Source: Apostichopus japonicus (taxonomy: Eukaryota; Echinodermata; Holothuroidea; Aspidochirotida; Stichopodidae). From it: DNA of 64,000 nucleotides. Where the stretch lies: the NCBI RefSeq assembly GCF_037975245.1, contig NC_092579.1, forward strand, positions 32,360,166-32,424,165, read 5' to 3'. Each line of letters begins with the position of its first letter. The first letter of the stretch is position 1. A program made the position numbers and the translations under genes. The notes under the pieces are model-generated. The model was not told the origin of the DNA, searched no databases, and was given only the letters and a program-made list of their open reading frames with translations. Positions 47,001 through 59,551 of this stretch are shown here, one piece after another.

Positions 47001-49502
47001 GCAAACTGCCCCCACCTGGTCTCGAGCCCGCGATCCAAAATACGTCACGCTCTCGAGGTACAGAGCAACCAACCGCGCCACGACAGCAGTTGATATAAAT
47101 CTATGTTCGTTTCTAATACTTAAAGTTCCCAGAGACCGTATGAGATCGCGGCAAAAGCAAACTGCCCCCACCTGGTCTCGAGCCCGCGATCCAAAATACG
47201 TCACGCTCTCGAGGTACAGAGCAACCAACCGCGCCACGACAGCAGTTGATATAAATCTATGTCCGTTTCTAATACTTAAAGTTCCCAGAGACCGTATGAG
47301 ATCGCGGCAAAAGCAAACTGCCCCCACCTGGTCTCGAGCCCGCGATCCAAAATACGTCACGCTCTCGAGGTACAGAGCAACCAACCGCGCCACGACAGCA
47401 GTTGATATAAATCTTTGTTCGTTTCTAATACTTAAAGTTCCCAGAGACCGTATAAAATCGCGGCAAAAGCAAACTGCCCCCACCTGGTCTCGAGCCCGCG
47501 ATCCAAAATACGTCACGCTCTCGAGGTACAGAGCAACCAACCGCGCCACGACAGCAGTTGATATAAATCTATGTTCGTTTCTAATACTTAAAGTTCCCGA
47601 GACCGTATAAGATCGCGGCAAAAGCAAACTGCCCCCACCTGGTCTCGAGCCCGCGATCCAAAATACGTCACGCTCTCGAGGTACAGAGCAACCAACCGCG
47701 CCACGACAGCAGTTGATATAAATCTATGTTCGTTTCTAATACTTAAAGTTCCAGAGACCGTACGAGATCGCGGAAAAAACAAACTGTCCCCACCTGGTCT
47801 CGAGCCCGCGATCCAAAATACGTCACGCTCTCGAGGTACAGAGCAACCAACCGCGCCACGACAGCAGTTGATATAAATCTATGTTCGTTTCTAATACTTA
47901 AAGTTCCAGAGACCGTATAAGATCGCGGCAAAAGCAAACTGCCCCCACCTGGTCTCGAGCCCGCGATCCAAAATACGTCACGCTCTCGAGGTACAAAGCA
48001 ACCAACCGCGCCACGACAGCAGTTGATATAAATCTATGTTCGTTTCTAATACTTAAAGTTCCAGAGACCGTACGAGATCGCGGAAAAAACAAACTGTCCC
48101 CACCTGGTCTCGAGCCCGCGATCCAAAATACGTCACGCTCTCGAGGTACAGAGCAACCAACCGCGCCACGACAGCAGTTGATATAAATCTATGTTCGTTT
48201 CTAATACTTAAAGTTCCAGAGACCGTATGAGATCGCGGCAAAAGCAAACTGCCCCCACCTGGTCTCGAGCCCGCGATCCAAAATACGTCACGCTCTCGAG
48301 TTACAGAGCAACCAACCGCACCACGACAGCAGTTGATATAAATCTATGTTCGTTTCTAATACTTAAAGTTCCAGGGGCCGTATAAGATCGCGTCAAAAGC
48401 AAACTGCCCCACCTGGTCTCGAGCCCGCGATCCAAAATACGTCACGCTCTCGAGGTACAGAGCAACCAACCGCGCCACGACAGCAGTTGATATAAATCTA
48501 TGTTCGTTTCTAATACTTAAAGTTCCAGGGGCCGTATAAGATCGCGTCAAAAGCAAACTGCCCCCACCTGGTCTCGAGCCCGCGATCCAAAATACGTCAC
48601 GCTCTCGAGGTACAGAGCAACCAACCGCGCCACGACAGCAGTTGATATAAATCTATGTTCGTTTCTAATACTTAAAGTTCCAGAGACCGTATAAGATCGC
48701 GGAAAAAACAAACTGCCCCCACCTGGTCTCGAGCCCGCGATCCAAAATACGTCACGCTCTCGAGGTACAGAGCAACCAACCGCGCAACGACAGCAGTTGA
48801 TATAAATCTATGTTCGTTTCTAATACTTAAAGTTCCCAGAGACCGTATGAGATCGCGGCAAAAGCAAACTGCCCCCACCTGGTCTCGAGCCCGCGATCCA
48901 AAATACGTCACGCTCTCGAGGTACAGAGCAACCAACCGCGCCACGACAGCAGTTGATATAAATCTATGTTCGTTTCTAATACTTAAAGTTCCCAGAGACC
49001 GTATGAGATCGCGGCAAAAGCAAACTGCCCCCACCTGGTCTCGAGCCCGCGATCCAAAATACGTCACGCTCTCGAGGTACAGAGCAACCAACCGCGCCAC
49101 GACAGCAGTTGATATAAATCTATGTTCGTTTCTAATACTTAAAGTTTCAGGGGCCGTATAAGATCGCGGCAAAAGCAAACTGCCCCCACCTGGTCTCGAG
49201 CCCGCGATCCAAAATACGTCACGCTCTCGAGGTACAGAGCAACCAACCGCGCCACGACAGCAGTTGATATAAATCTATGTTCGTTTCTAATACTTAAAGT
49301 TCCCAGAGACAGTATGAGATCGCGGCAAAAGCAAACTGCCCCCACCTGGTCTCGAGCCCGCGATCCAAAATACGTCACGCTCTCGAGGTACAGAGCAACC
49401 AACCGCGCCACGACAGCAGTTGATATAAATCTATGTTCGTTTCTAATACTTAAAGTTCCAGAGACCGTATAAGATCGCGGCAAAAGCAAACTGCCCCCAC
49501 CT

Positions 49503-49513
49503 GGTCTCGAACC
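49503..49513 (-). promoter_or_regulatory. Consensus Pol III B-box in one satellite unit
   Basis: The minus strand reads GGTTCGAGACC, a full match to GGTTCGANNCC, where nearly all other units have GGCTCGAGACC. Its 3,887-bp duplicate at 53,390-53,400 has the same base. Confidence 0.6.
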
Positions 49514-52500
49514 CGCGATCCAAAATACGTCACGCTCTCGAGGTACAGAGCAACCAACCGCGCCACGACAGCAGTTGATATAAATCTATGTTCGTTTCTA
49601 ATACTTAAAGTCCCAGAGACCGTATAAGATCGCGGCAAAAGCAAACTGCCCCCACCTGGTCTCGAGCCCGCGATCCAAAATACGTCACGCTCTCGAGGTA
49701 CAGAGCAACCAACCGCGCCACGACAGCAGTTGATATAAATCTTTGTTCGTTTCTAATACTTAAAGTTCCCAGAGACCGTATTAGATCGCGGCAAAAGCAA
49801 ACTGCCCCCACCTGGTCTCGAGCCCGCGATCCAAAATACGTCACGCTCTCGAGGTACAGAGCAACCAACCGCGCCACGACAGCAGTTGATATAAATCTAT
49901 GTTCGTTTCTAATACTTAAAGTTCCCAGAGACCGTATGAGATCGCGGCAAAAGCAAACTGCCCCCACCTGGTCTCGAGCCCGCGATCCAAAATACGTCAC
50001 GCTCTCGAGGTACAGAGCAACCAACCGCGCCACGACAGCAGTTGATATAAATCTATGTTCGTTTCTAATACTTAAAGTTCCCAGAGACCGTATGAGATCG
50101 CGGCAAAAGCAAACTGCCCCCACCTGGTCTCGAGCCCGCGATCCAAAATACGTCACGCTCTCGAGGTACAGAGCAACCAACCGCGCCACGACAGCAGTTG
50201 ATATAAATCTTTGTTCGTTTCTAATACTTAAAGTTCCCAGAGACCGTATAAAATCGCGGCAAAAGCAAACTGCCCCCACCTGGTCTCGAGCCCGCGATCC
50301 AAAATACGTCACGCTCTCGAGGTACAGAGCAACCAACCGCGCCACGACAGCAGTTGATATAAATCTATGTTCGTTTCTAATACTTAAAGTTCCCAGAGAC
50401 CGTATGAGATCGCGGCAAAAGCAAACTGCTCCCACCTGGTCTCGAGCCCGCGATCCAAAATACGTCACGCTCTCGAGGTACAGAGCAACCAACCGCGCCA
50501 CGACAGCAGTTGATATAAATCTATGTTCGTTTATAATACTTAAAGTTCCCAGAGACCGTATGAGATCGCGGCAAAAGCAAACTGCCCCCACCTGGTCTCG
50601 AGCCCGCGATCCAAAATACGTCACGCTCTCGAGGTACAGAGCAACCAACCGCGCCACGACAGCAGTTGATATAAATCTATGTTCGTTTCTAATACTTAAA
50701 GTTCCAGGGGCCGTATTAGATCGCGGCAAAAGCAAACTGCCCCCACCTGGTCTCGAGCCCGCGATCCAAAATACGTCACGCTCTCGAGGTACAGAGCAAC
50801 CAACCGCGCCACGACAGCAGTTGATATAAATCTTTGTTCGTTTCTAATACTTAAAGTTCCCAGAGACCGTATTAGATCGCGGCAAAAGCAAACTGCCCCC
50901 ACCTGGTCTCGAGCCCGCGATCCAAAATACGTCACGCTCTCGAGGTACAGAGCAACCAACCGCGCCACGACAGCAGTTGATATAAATCTATGTTCGTTTC
51001 TAATACTTAAAGTTCCCAGAGACCGTATGAGATCGCGGCAAAAGCAAACTGCCCCCACCTGGTCTCGAGCCCGCGATCCAAAATACGTCACGCTCTCGAG
51101 GTACAGAGCAACCAACCGCGCCACGACAGCAGTTGATATAAATCTATGTTCGTTTCTAATACTTAAAGTTCCCAGAGACCGTATGAGATCGCGGCAAAAG
51201 CAAACTGCCCCCACCTGGTCTCGAGCCCGCGATCCAAAATACGTCACGCTCTCGAGGTACAGAGCAACCAACCGCGCCACGACAGCAGTTGATATAAATC
51301 TTTGTTCGTTTCTAATACTTAAAGTTCCCAGAGACCGTATAAAATCGCGGCAAAAGCAAACTGCCCCCACCTGGTCTCGAGCCCGCGATCCAAAATACGT
51401 CACGCTCTCGAGGTACAGAGCAACCAACCGCGCCACGACAGCAGTTGATATAAATCTATGTTCGTTTCTAATACTTAAAGTTCCCGAGACCGTATAAGAT
51501 CGCGGCAAAAGCAAACTGCCCCCACCTGGTCTCGAGCCCGCGATCCAAAATACGTCACGCTCTCGAGGTACAGAGCAACCAACCGCGCCACGACAGCAGT
51601 TGATATAAATCTATGTTCGTTTCTAATACTTAAAGTTCCAGAGACCGTACGAGATCGCGGAAAAAACAAACTGTCCCCACCTGGTCTCGAGCCCGCGATC
51701 CAAAATACGTCACGCTCTCGAGGTACAGAGCAACCAACCGCGCCACGACAGCAGTTGATATAAATCTATGTTCGTTTCTAATACTTAAAGTTCCAGAGAC
51801 CGTATAAGATCGCGGCAAAAGCAAACTGCCCCCACCTGGTCTCGAGCCCGCGATCCAAAATACGTCACGCTCTCGAGGTACAAAGCAACCAACCGCGCCA
51901 CGACAGCAGTTGATATAAATCTATGTTCGTTTCTAATACTTAAAGTTCCAGAGACCGTACGAGATCGCGGAAAAAACAAACTGTCCCCACCTGGTCTCGA
52001 GCCCGCGATCCAAAATACGTCACGCTCTCGAGGTACAGAGCAACCAACCGCGCCACGACAGCAGTTGATATAAATCTATGTTCGTTTCTAATACTTAAAG
52101 TTCCAGAGACCGTATGAGATCGCGGCAAAAGCAAACTGCCCCCACCTGGTCTCGAGCCCGCGATCCAAAATACGTCACGCTCTCGAGTTACAGAGCAACC
52201 AACCGCACCACGACAGCAGTTGATATAAATCTATGTTCGTTTCTAATACTTAAAGTTCCAGGGGCCGTATAAGATCGCGTCAAAAGCAAACTGCCCCACC
52301 TGGTCTCGAGCCCGCGATCCAAAATACGTCACGCTCTCGAGGTACAGAGCAACCAACCGCGCCACGACAGCAGTTGATATAAATCTATGTTCGTTTCTAA
52401 TACTTAAAGTTCCAGGGGCCGTATAAGATCGCGTCAAAAGCAAACTGCCCCCACCTGGTCTCGAGCCCGCGATCCAAAATACGTCACGCTCTCGAGGTAC

Positions 52501-53389
52501 AGAGCAACCAACCGCGCCACGACAGCAGTTGATATAAATCTATGTTCGTTTCTAATACTTAAAGTTCCAGAGACCGTATAAGATCGCGGAAAAAACAAAC
52601 TGCCCCCACCTGGTCTCGAGCCCGCGATCCAAAATACGTCACGCTCTCGAGGTACAGAGCAACCAACCGCGCAACGACAGCAGTTGATATAAATCTATGT
52701 TCGTTTCTAATACTTAAAGTTCCCAGAGACCGTATGAGATCGCGGCAAAAGCAAACTGCCCCCACCTGGTCTCGAGCCCGCGATCCAAAATACGTCACGC
52801 TCTCGAGGTACAGAGCAACCAACCGCGCCACGACAGCAGTTGATATAAATCTATGTTCGTTTCTAATACTTAAAGTTCCCAGAGACAGTATGAGATCGCG
52901 GCAAAAGCAAACTGCCCCCACCTGGTCTCGAGCCCGCGATCCAAAATACGTCACGCTCTCGAGGTACAGAGCAACCAACCGCGCCACGACAGCAGTTGAT
53001 ATAAATCTATGTTCGTTTCTAATACTTAAAGTTTCAGGGGCCGTATAAGATCGCGGCAAAAGCAAACTGCCCCCACCTGGTCTCGAGCCCGCGATCCAAA
53101 ATACGTCACGCTCTCGAGGTACAGAGCAACCAACCGCGCCACGACAGCAGTTGATATAAATCTATGTTCGTTTCTAATACTTAAAGTTCCCAGAGACAGT
53201 ATGAGATCGCGGCAAAAGCAAACTGCCCCCACCTGGTCTCGAGCCCGCGATCCAAAATACGTCACGCTCTCGAGGTACAGAGCAACCAACCGCGCCACGA
53301 CAGCAGTTGATATAAATCTATGTTCGTTTCTAATACTTAAAGTTCCAGAGACCGTATAAGATCGCGGCAAAAGCAAACTGCCCCCACCT

Positions 53390-53400
53390 GGTCTCGAACC
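53390..53400 (-). promoter_or_regulatory. Consensus Pol III B-box, duplicate copy
   Basis: Same change as at 49,503-49,513, in the equivalent unit of the second 3,887-bp block. Confidence 0.6.
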
Positions 53401-56400
53401 CGCGATCCAAAATACGTCACGCTCTCGAGGTACAGAGCAACCAACCGCGCCACGACAGCAGTTGATATAAATCTATGTTCGTTTCTAATACTTAAAGTCC
53501 CAGAGACCGTATAAGATCGCGGCAAAAGCAAACTGCCCCCACCTGGTCTCGAGCCCGCGATCCAAAATACGTCACGCTCTCGAGGTACAGAGCAACCAAC
53601 CGCGCCACGACAGCAGTTGATATAAATCTTTGTTCGTTTCTAATACTTAAAGTTCCAGAGACCGTACGAGATCGCGGCAAAAGCAAACTGCCCGTACCTG
53701 GTCTCGAGCCCGCGATCCAAAATACGTCACGCTCTCGAGGTACAGAGCAACCAACCGCGCCACGACAGCAGTTGATATAAATCTATGTTCGTTTCTAATA
53801 CTTAAAGTTCCCAGAGACCGTATGAGATCGCGGCAAAGCAAACTGCCCCCACCTGGTCTCGAGCCCGCGATCCAAAATACGTCACGCTCTCGAGGTACAG
53901 AGCAACCAACCGCGCCACGACAGCAGTTGATATAAATCTATGTTCGTTTCTAATACTTAAAGTTCCCGAGACCGTATAAGAACGCGTCAAAAGCAAACTG
54001 CCCCCACCTGGTCTCGAGCCCGCGATCCAAAATACGTCACGCTCTCGAGGTACAGAGCAACCAACCGCGCCACGACAGCAGTTGATATAAATCTATGTTC
54101 GTTTCTAATACTTAAAGTTCCCAGAGACCGTATAAGATCGCGGCAAAAGCAAACTGCCCCCACCTGGTCTCGAGCCCGCGATCCAAAATACGTCACGCTC
54201 TCGAGGTACAGAGCAACCAACCGCGCCACGACAGCAGTTGATATAAATCTATGTTCGTTTCTAATACTTAAAGTTCCCAGAGACCGTATGAGATCGCGGC
54301 AAAAGCAAACTGCCCCCACCTGGTCTCGAGCCCGCGATCCAAAATACGTCACGCTCTCGAGGTACAGAGCAACCAACCGCGCCACGACAGCAGTTGATAT
54401 AAATCTATGTTCGTTTCTAATACTTAAAGTTCCCGAGACCGTATAAGAACGCGTCAAAAGCAAACTGCCCCCACCTGGTCTCGAGCCCGCGATCCAAAAT
54501 ACGTCACGCTCTCGAGGTACAGAGCAACCAACCGCGCCACGACAGCAGTTGATATAAATCTATGTTCGTTTCTAATACTTAAAGTTCCCAGAGACCGTAT
54601 AAGATCGCGGCAAAAGCAAACTGCCCCCACCTGGTCTCGAGCCCGCGATCCAAAATACGTCACGCTCTCGAGGTACAGAGCAACCAACCGCGCCGAGACA
54701 GCAGTTGATATAAATCTATGTTCGTTTCTAATACTTAAAGTTCCAGAGACCGTACAAGATCGCGGCAAAAGCAAACTGCCCCCACCTGGTCTCGAGCCCG
54801 CGATCCAAAATACGTCACGCTCTCGAGGTACAGAGCAACCAACCGCGCCACGACAGCAGTTGATATAAATCTATGTTCGTTTCTAATACTTAAAGTTCCA
54901 GAGACCGTACAAGATCGCGGCAAAAGCAAACTGCCCCCACCTGGTCTCGAGCCCGCGATCCAAAATACGTCACGCTCTCGAGGTACAGAGCAACCAACCG
55001 CGCCACGACAGCAGTTGATATAAATCTATGTTCGTTTCTAATACTTAAAGTTCCCAGAGACCGTATGAGATCGCGGCAAAAGCAAACTGCACCCACCTGG
55101 TCTCGAGCCCGCGATCCAAAATACGTCACGCTCTCGAGGTACAGAGCAACCAACCGCGCCACGACAGCAGTTGATATAAATCTATGTTCGTTTCTAATAC
55201 TTAAAGTTCCAGAGACCGTACAAGATCGCAGCAAAAGCAAACTGCCCCCACCTGGTCTCGAGCCCGCGATCCAAAATACGTCACGCTCTCGAGGTACAGA
55301 GCAACCAACCGCGCCACGACAGCAGTTGATATAAATCTATGTTCGTTTCTAATACTTAAAGTTCCAGAGACCGTATGAGATCGCGGCAAAAGCAAACTGC
55401 CCCCACCTGGTCTCGAGCCCGCGATCCAAAATACGTCACGCTCTCGAGGTACAGAGCAACCAACCGCGCCACGACAGCAGTTGATATAAATCTATGTTCG
55501 TTTCTAATACTTAAAGTTCCAGGGGCCGTATAAGATCGCGGCAAAAGCAAACTGCCCCACCTGGTCTCGAGCCCGCGATCCAAACTACGTCACGCTCTCG
55601 AGGTACAGAGCAACCAACCGCGCCACGACAGCAGTTGATATAAATCTATGTTCGTTTCTAATACTTAAAGTTCCCAGAGACCGTATTAGATCGCGGCAAA
55701 AGCAAACTGCCCCCACCTGGTCTCGAGCCCGCGATCCAAAATACGTCACGCTCTCGAGGTACAGAGCAACCAACCGCGCCACGACAGCAGTTGATATAAA
55801 TCTATGTTCGTTTCTAATACTTAAAGTTCCCAGAGACCGTATGAGATCGCGGCAAAAGCAAACTGCCCCCACCTGGTCTCGAGCCCGCGATCCAAAATAC
55901 GTCACGCTCTCGAGGTACAGAGCAACCAACCGCGCCACGACAGCAGTTGATATAAATCTATGTTCGTTTCTAATACTTAAAGTTCCCAGAGACCGTATAA
56001 GATCGCGGCAAAAGCAAACTGCCCCCACCTGGTCTCGAGCCCGCGATCCAAAATACGTCACGCTCTCGAGGTACAGAGCAACCAACCGCGCCACGACAGC
56101 AGTTGATATAAATCTATGTTCGTTTCTAATACTTAAAGTTCCCAGAGACCGTATGAGATCGCGGCAAAAGCAAACTGCCCCCACCTGGTCTCGAGCCCGC
56201 GATCCAAAATACGTCACGCTCTCGAGGTACAGAGCAACCAACCGCGCCACGACAGCAGTTGATATAAATCTATGTTCGTTTCTAATACTTAAAGTTCCCA
56301 GAGACCGTATTAGATCGCGGCAAAAGCTAACTGCCCCCACCTGGTCTCGAGCCCGCGATCCAAAATACGTCACGCTCTCGAGGTACAGAGCAACCAACCG

Positions 56401-59400
56401 CGCCACGACAGCAGTTGATATAAATCTATGTTCGTTTCTAATACTTAAAGTTCCAGAGACGTTATGAGATCGCGGAAAAAGTAAACTGCCCCCACCTGGT
56501 CTCGAGCCCGCGATCCAAAATACGTCACGCTCTCGAGGTACAGAGCAACCAACCGCGCCACGACAGCAGTTGATATAAATCTATGTTCGTTTCTAATACT
56601 TAAAGTTCCCAGAGACCGTATGAGATCGCGGCAAAAGCAAACTGCCCCCACCTGGTCTCGAGCCCGCGATCCAAAATACGTCACGCTCTCGAGGTACAGA
56701 GCAACCAACCGCGCCACGACAGCAGTTGATATAAATCTATGTTCGTTTCTAATACTTAAAGTTCCAGGGGCCGTATAAGATCGTTCCAAAAGCAAACTGC
56801 CCCACCTGGTCTCGAGCCCGCGATCCAAAATACGTCACGCTCTCGAGGTACAGAGCAACCAACCGCGCCACGACAGCAGTTGATATAAATCTATGTTCGT
56901 TTCTAATACTTAAAGTTCCCAGAGACCGTATGAGATCGCGGCAAAAGCAAACTGCCCCCACCTGGTCTCGAGCCCGCGATCCAAAATACGTCACGCTCTC
57001 GAGGTACAGAGCAACCAACCGCGCCACGACAGCAGTTGATATAAATCTATGTTCGTTTCTAATACTTAAAGTTCCCAGAGACCGTATGAGATCGCGGAAA
57101 AAGTAAACTGCCCCCACCTGGTCTCGAGCCCGCGATCCAAAATACGTCACGCTCTCGAGGTACAGAGCAACCAACCGCGCCACGACAGCAGTTGATATAA
57201 ATCTATGTTCGTTTCTAATACTTAAAGTTCCCAGAGACCGTATGAGATCGCGGCAAAAGCAAACTGCCCCCACCTGGTCTCGAGCCCGCGATCCAAAATA
57301 CGTCACGCTCTCGAGGTACAGAGCAACCAACCGCGCCACGACAGCAGTTAATATAAATCTATGTTCGTTTCTAATACTTAAAGTTCCAGAGAACGTATGA
57401 GATCGCGGAAAAAACAAACTGCCCCCACCTGGTCTCGAGCCCGCGATCCAAAATACGTCACGCTCTCGAGGTACAGAGCAACCAACCGCGCCACGACAGC
57501 AGTTGATATAAATCTATGTTCGTTTCTAATACTTAAAGTTCCAGAGACCGTATGAGATCGCGGCAAAAGCAAACTGCCCCCACCTGGTCTCGAGCCCGCG
57601 ATCCAAAATACGTCACGCTCTCGAGGTACAGAGCAACCAACCGCGCCACGACAGCAGTTGATATAAATCTATGTTCGTTTCTAATACTTAAAGTTCCAGG
57701 GGCCGTATAAGATCGCGGCAAAAGCAAACTGCCCCACCTGGTCTCGAGCCCGCGATCCAAAATACGTCACGCTCTCGAGGTACAGAGCAACCAACCGCGC
57801 CACGACAGCAGTTGATATAAATCTATGTTCGTTTCTAATACTTAAAGTTCCAGAGACCGTATAAGATCGCGGCAAAAGCAAACTGCCCCCACCTGGTCTC
57901 GAGCCCGCGATCCAAAATACGTCACGCTCTCGAGGTACAGAGCAACCAACCGCGCCACGACAGCAGTTGATATAAATCTATGTTCGTTTCTAATACTTAA
58001 AGTTCCAGAGACCGTATGAGATCGCGGCAAAAGCAAACTGCCCCCACCTGGTCTCGAGCCCGCGATCCAAAATACGTCACGCTCTCGAGGTACAGAGCAA
58101 CCAACCGCGCCACGACAGCAGTTGATATAAATCTATGTTCGTTTCTAATACTTAAAGTTCCCGAGACCGTATAAGATCGCGGCAAAAGCAAACTGCCCCC
58201 ACCTGGTCTCGAGACCGCGATCCAAAATACGTCACGCTCTCGAGGTACAGAGCAACCAACCGCGCCACGACAGCAGTTGATATCAATCTATGTTCGTTTC
58301 TAATACTTAAAGTTCCCAGAGACCGTATGAGATCGCGGCAAAAGCAAACTGACCCCACCTGGTCTCGAGCCCGCGATCCAAAATACGTCACGCTCTCGAG
58401 GTACAGAGCAACCAACCGCGCCACGACAGCAGTTGATATAAATCTATGTTCGTTTCTAATACTTAAAGTTCCCAGAGACCGTATTAGATCGCGGCAAAAG
58501 CAAACTGCCCCCACCTGGTCTCGAGCCCGCGATCCAAAATACGTCACGCTCTCGAGGTACAGAGCAACCAACCGCGCCACGACAGCAGTTGATATAAATC
58601 TATGTTCGTTTCTAATACTTAAAGTTCCAGAGACGTTATGAGATCGCGGAAAAAGCAAACTGCCCCCACCTGGTCTCGAGCCCGCGATCCAAAATACGTC
58701 ACGCTCTCGAGGTACAGAGCAACCAACCGCGCCACGACAGCAGTTGATATAAATCTATGTTCGTTTCTAATACTTAAAGTTCCAGAGAAGTTATGAGATC
58801 GCGGAAAAAGCAAACTGCCCCCACCTGGTCTCGAGCCCGCGATCCAAAATACGTCACGCTCTCGAGGTACAGAGCAACCAACCGCGCCACGACAGCAGTT
58901 GATATAAATCTATGTTCGTTTCTAATACTTAAAGTTCCCAGAGACCGTATGAGATCGCGGCAAAAGCAAACTGCCCCCACCTGATCTCGAGCCCGCGATC
59001 CAAAATACGTCACGCTCTCGAGGTACAGATCAACCAACCGCGCCACGACAGCAGTTGATATAAATCTATGTTCGTTTCTAATACTTAAAGTTCCAGAGAA
59101 GTTATGAGATCGCGGAAAAAGCAAACTGCCCCCACCTGGTCTCGAGCCCGCGATCCAAAATACGTCACGCTCTCGAGGTACAGAGCAACCAACCGCGCCA
59201 CGACAGCAGTTGATATAAATCTATGTTCGTTTCTAATACTTAAAGTTCCCAGAGACCGTATGAGATCGCGGCAAAAGCAAACTGCCCCCACCTGGTCTCG
59301 AGCCCGCGATCCAAAATACGTCACGCTCTCGAGGTACAGAGCAACCAACCGCGCCACGACAGCAGTTGATATAAATCTATGTTCGTTTCTAATACTTAAA

Positions 59401-59551
59401 GTTCCAGAGACCGTTATGAGATCGCGGAAAAAGCAAACTGCCCCCACCTGGTCTCGAGCCCGCGATCCAAAATACGTCACGCTCTCGAGGTACAGAGCAA
59501 CCAACCGCGCCACGACAGCAGTTGATATAAATCTATGTTCGTTTCTAATAC

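Larger units (their letters stand above)
45718..53646. repeat. Tandem 3,887-bp (25-unit) higher-order repeat, two copies
   Basis: 45,718-49,604 and 49,605-53,491 carry the same series of variants in register, e.g. CAGGGGCCGTATTAG, ATAAAATCGCGG, GGAAAAAACAAACTGTCCCC and GCGTCAAAAGC. Within each copy a seven-unit, 1,091-bp sub-block is itself repeated (45,718 to 46,809; 49,605 to 50,696). The two copies differ at only scattered bases. Confidence 0.88.
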
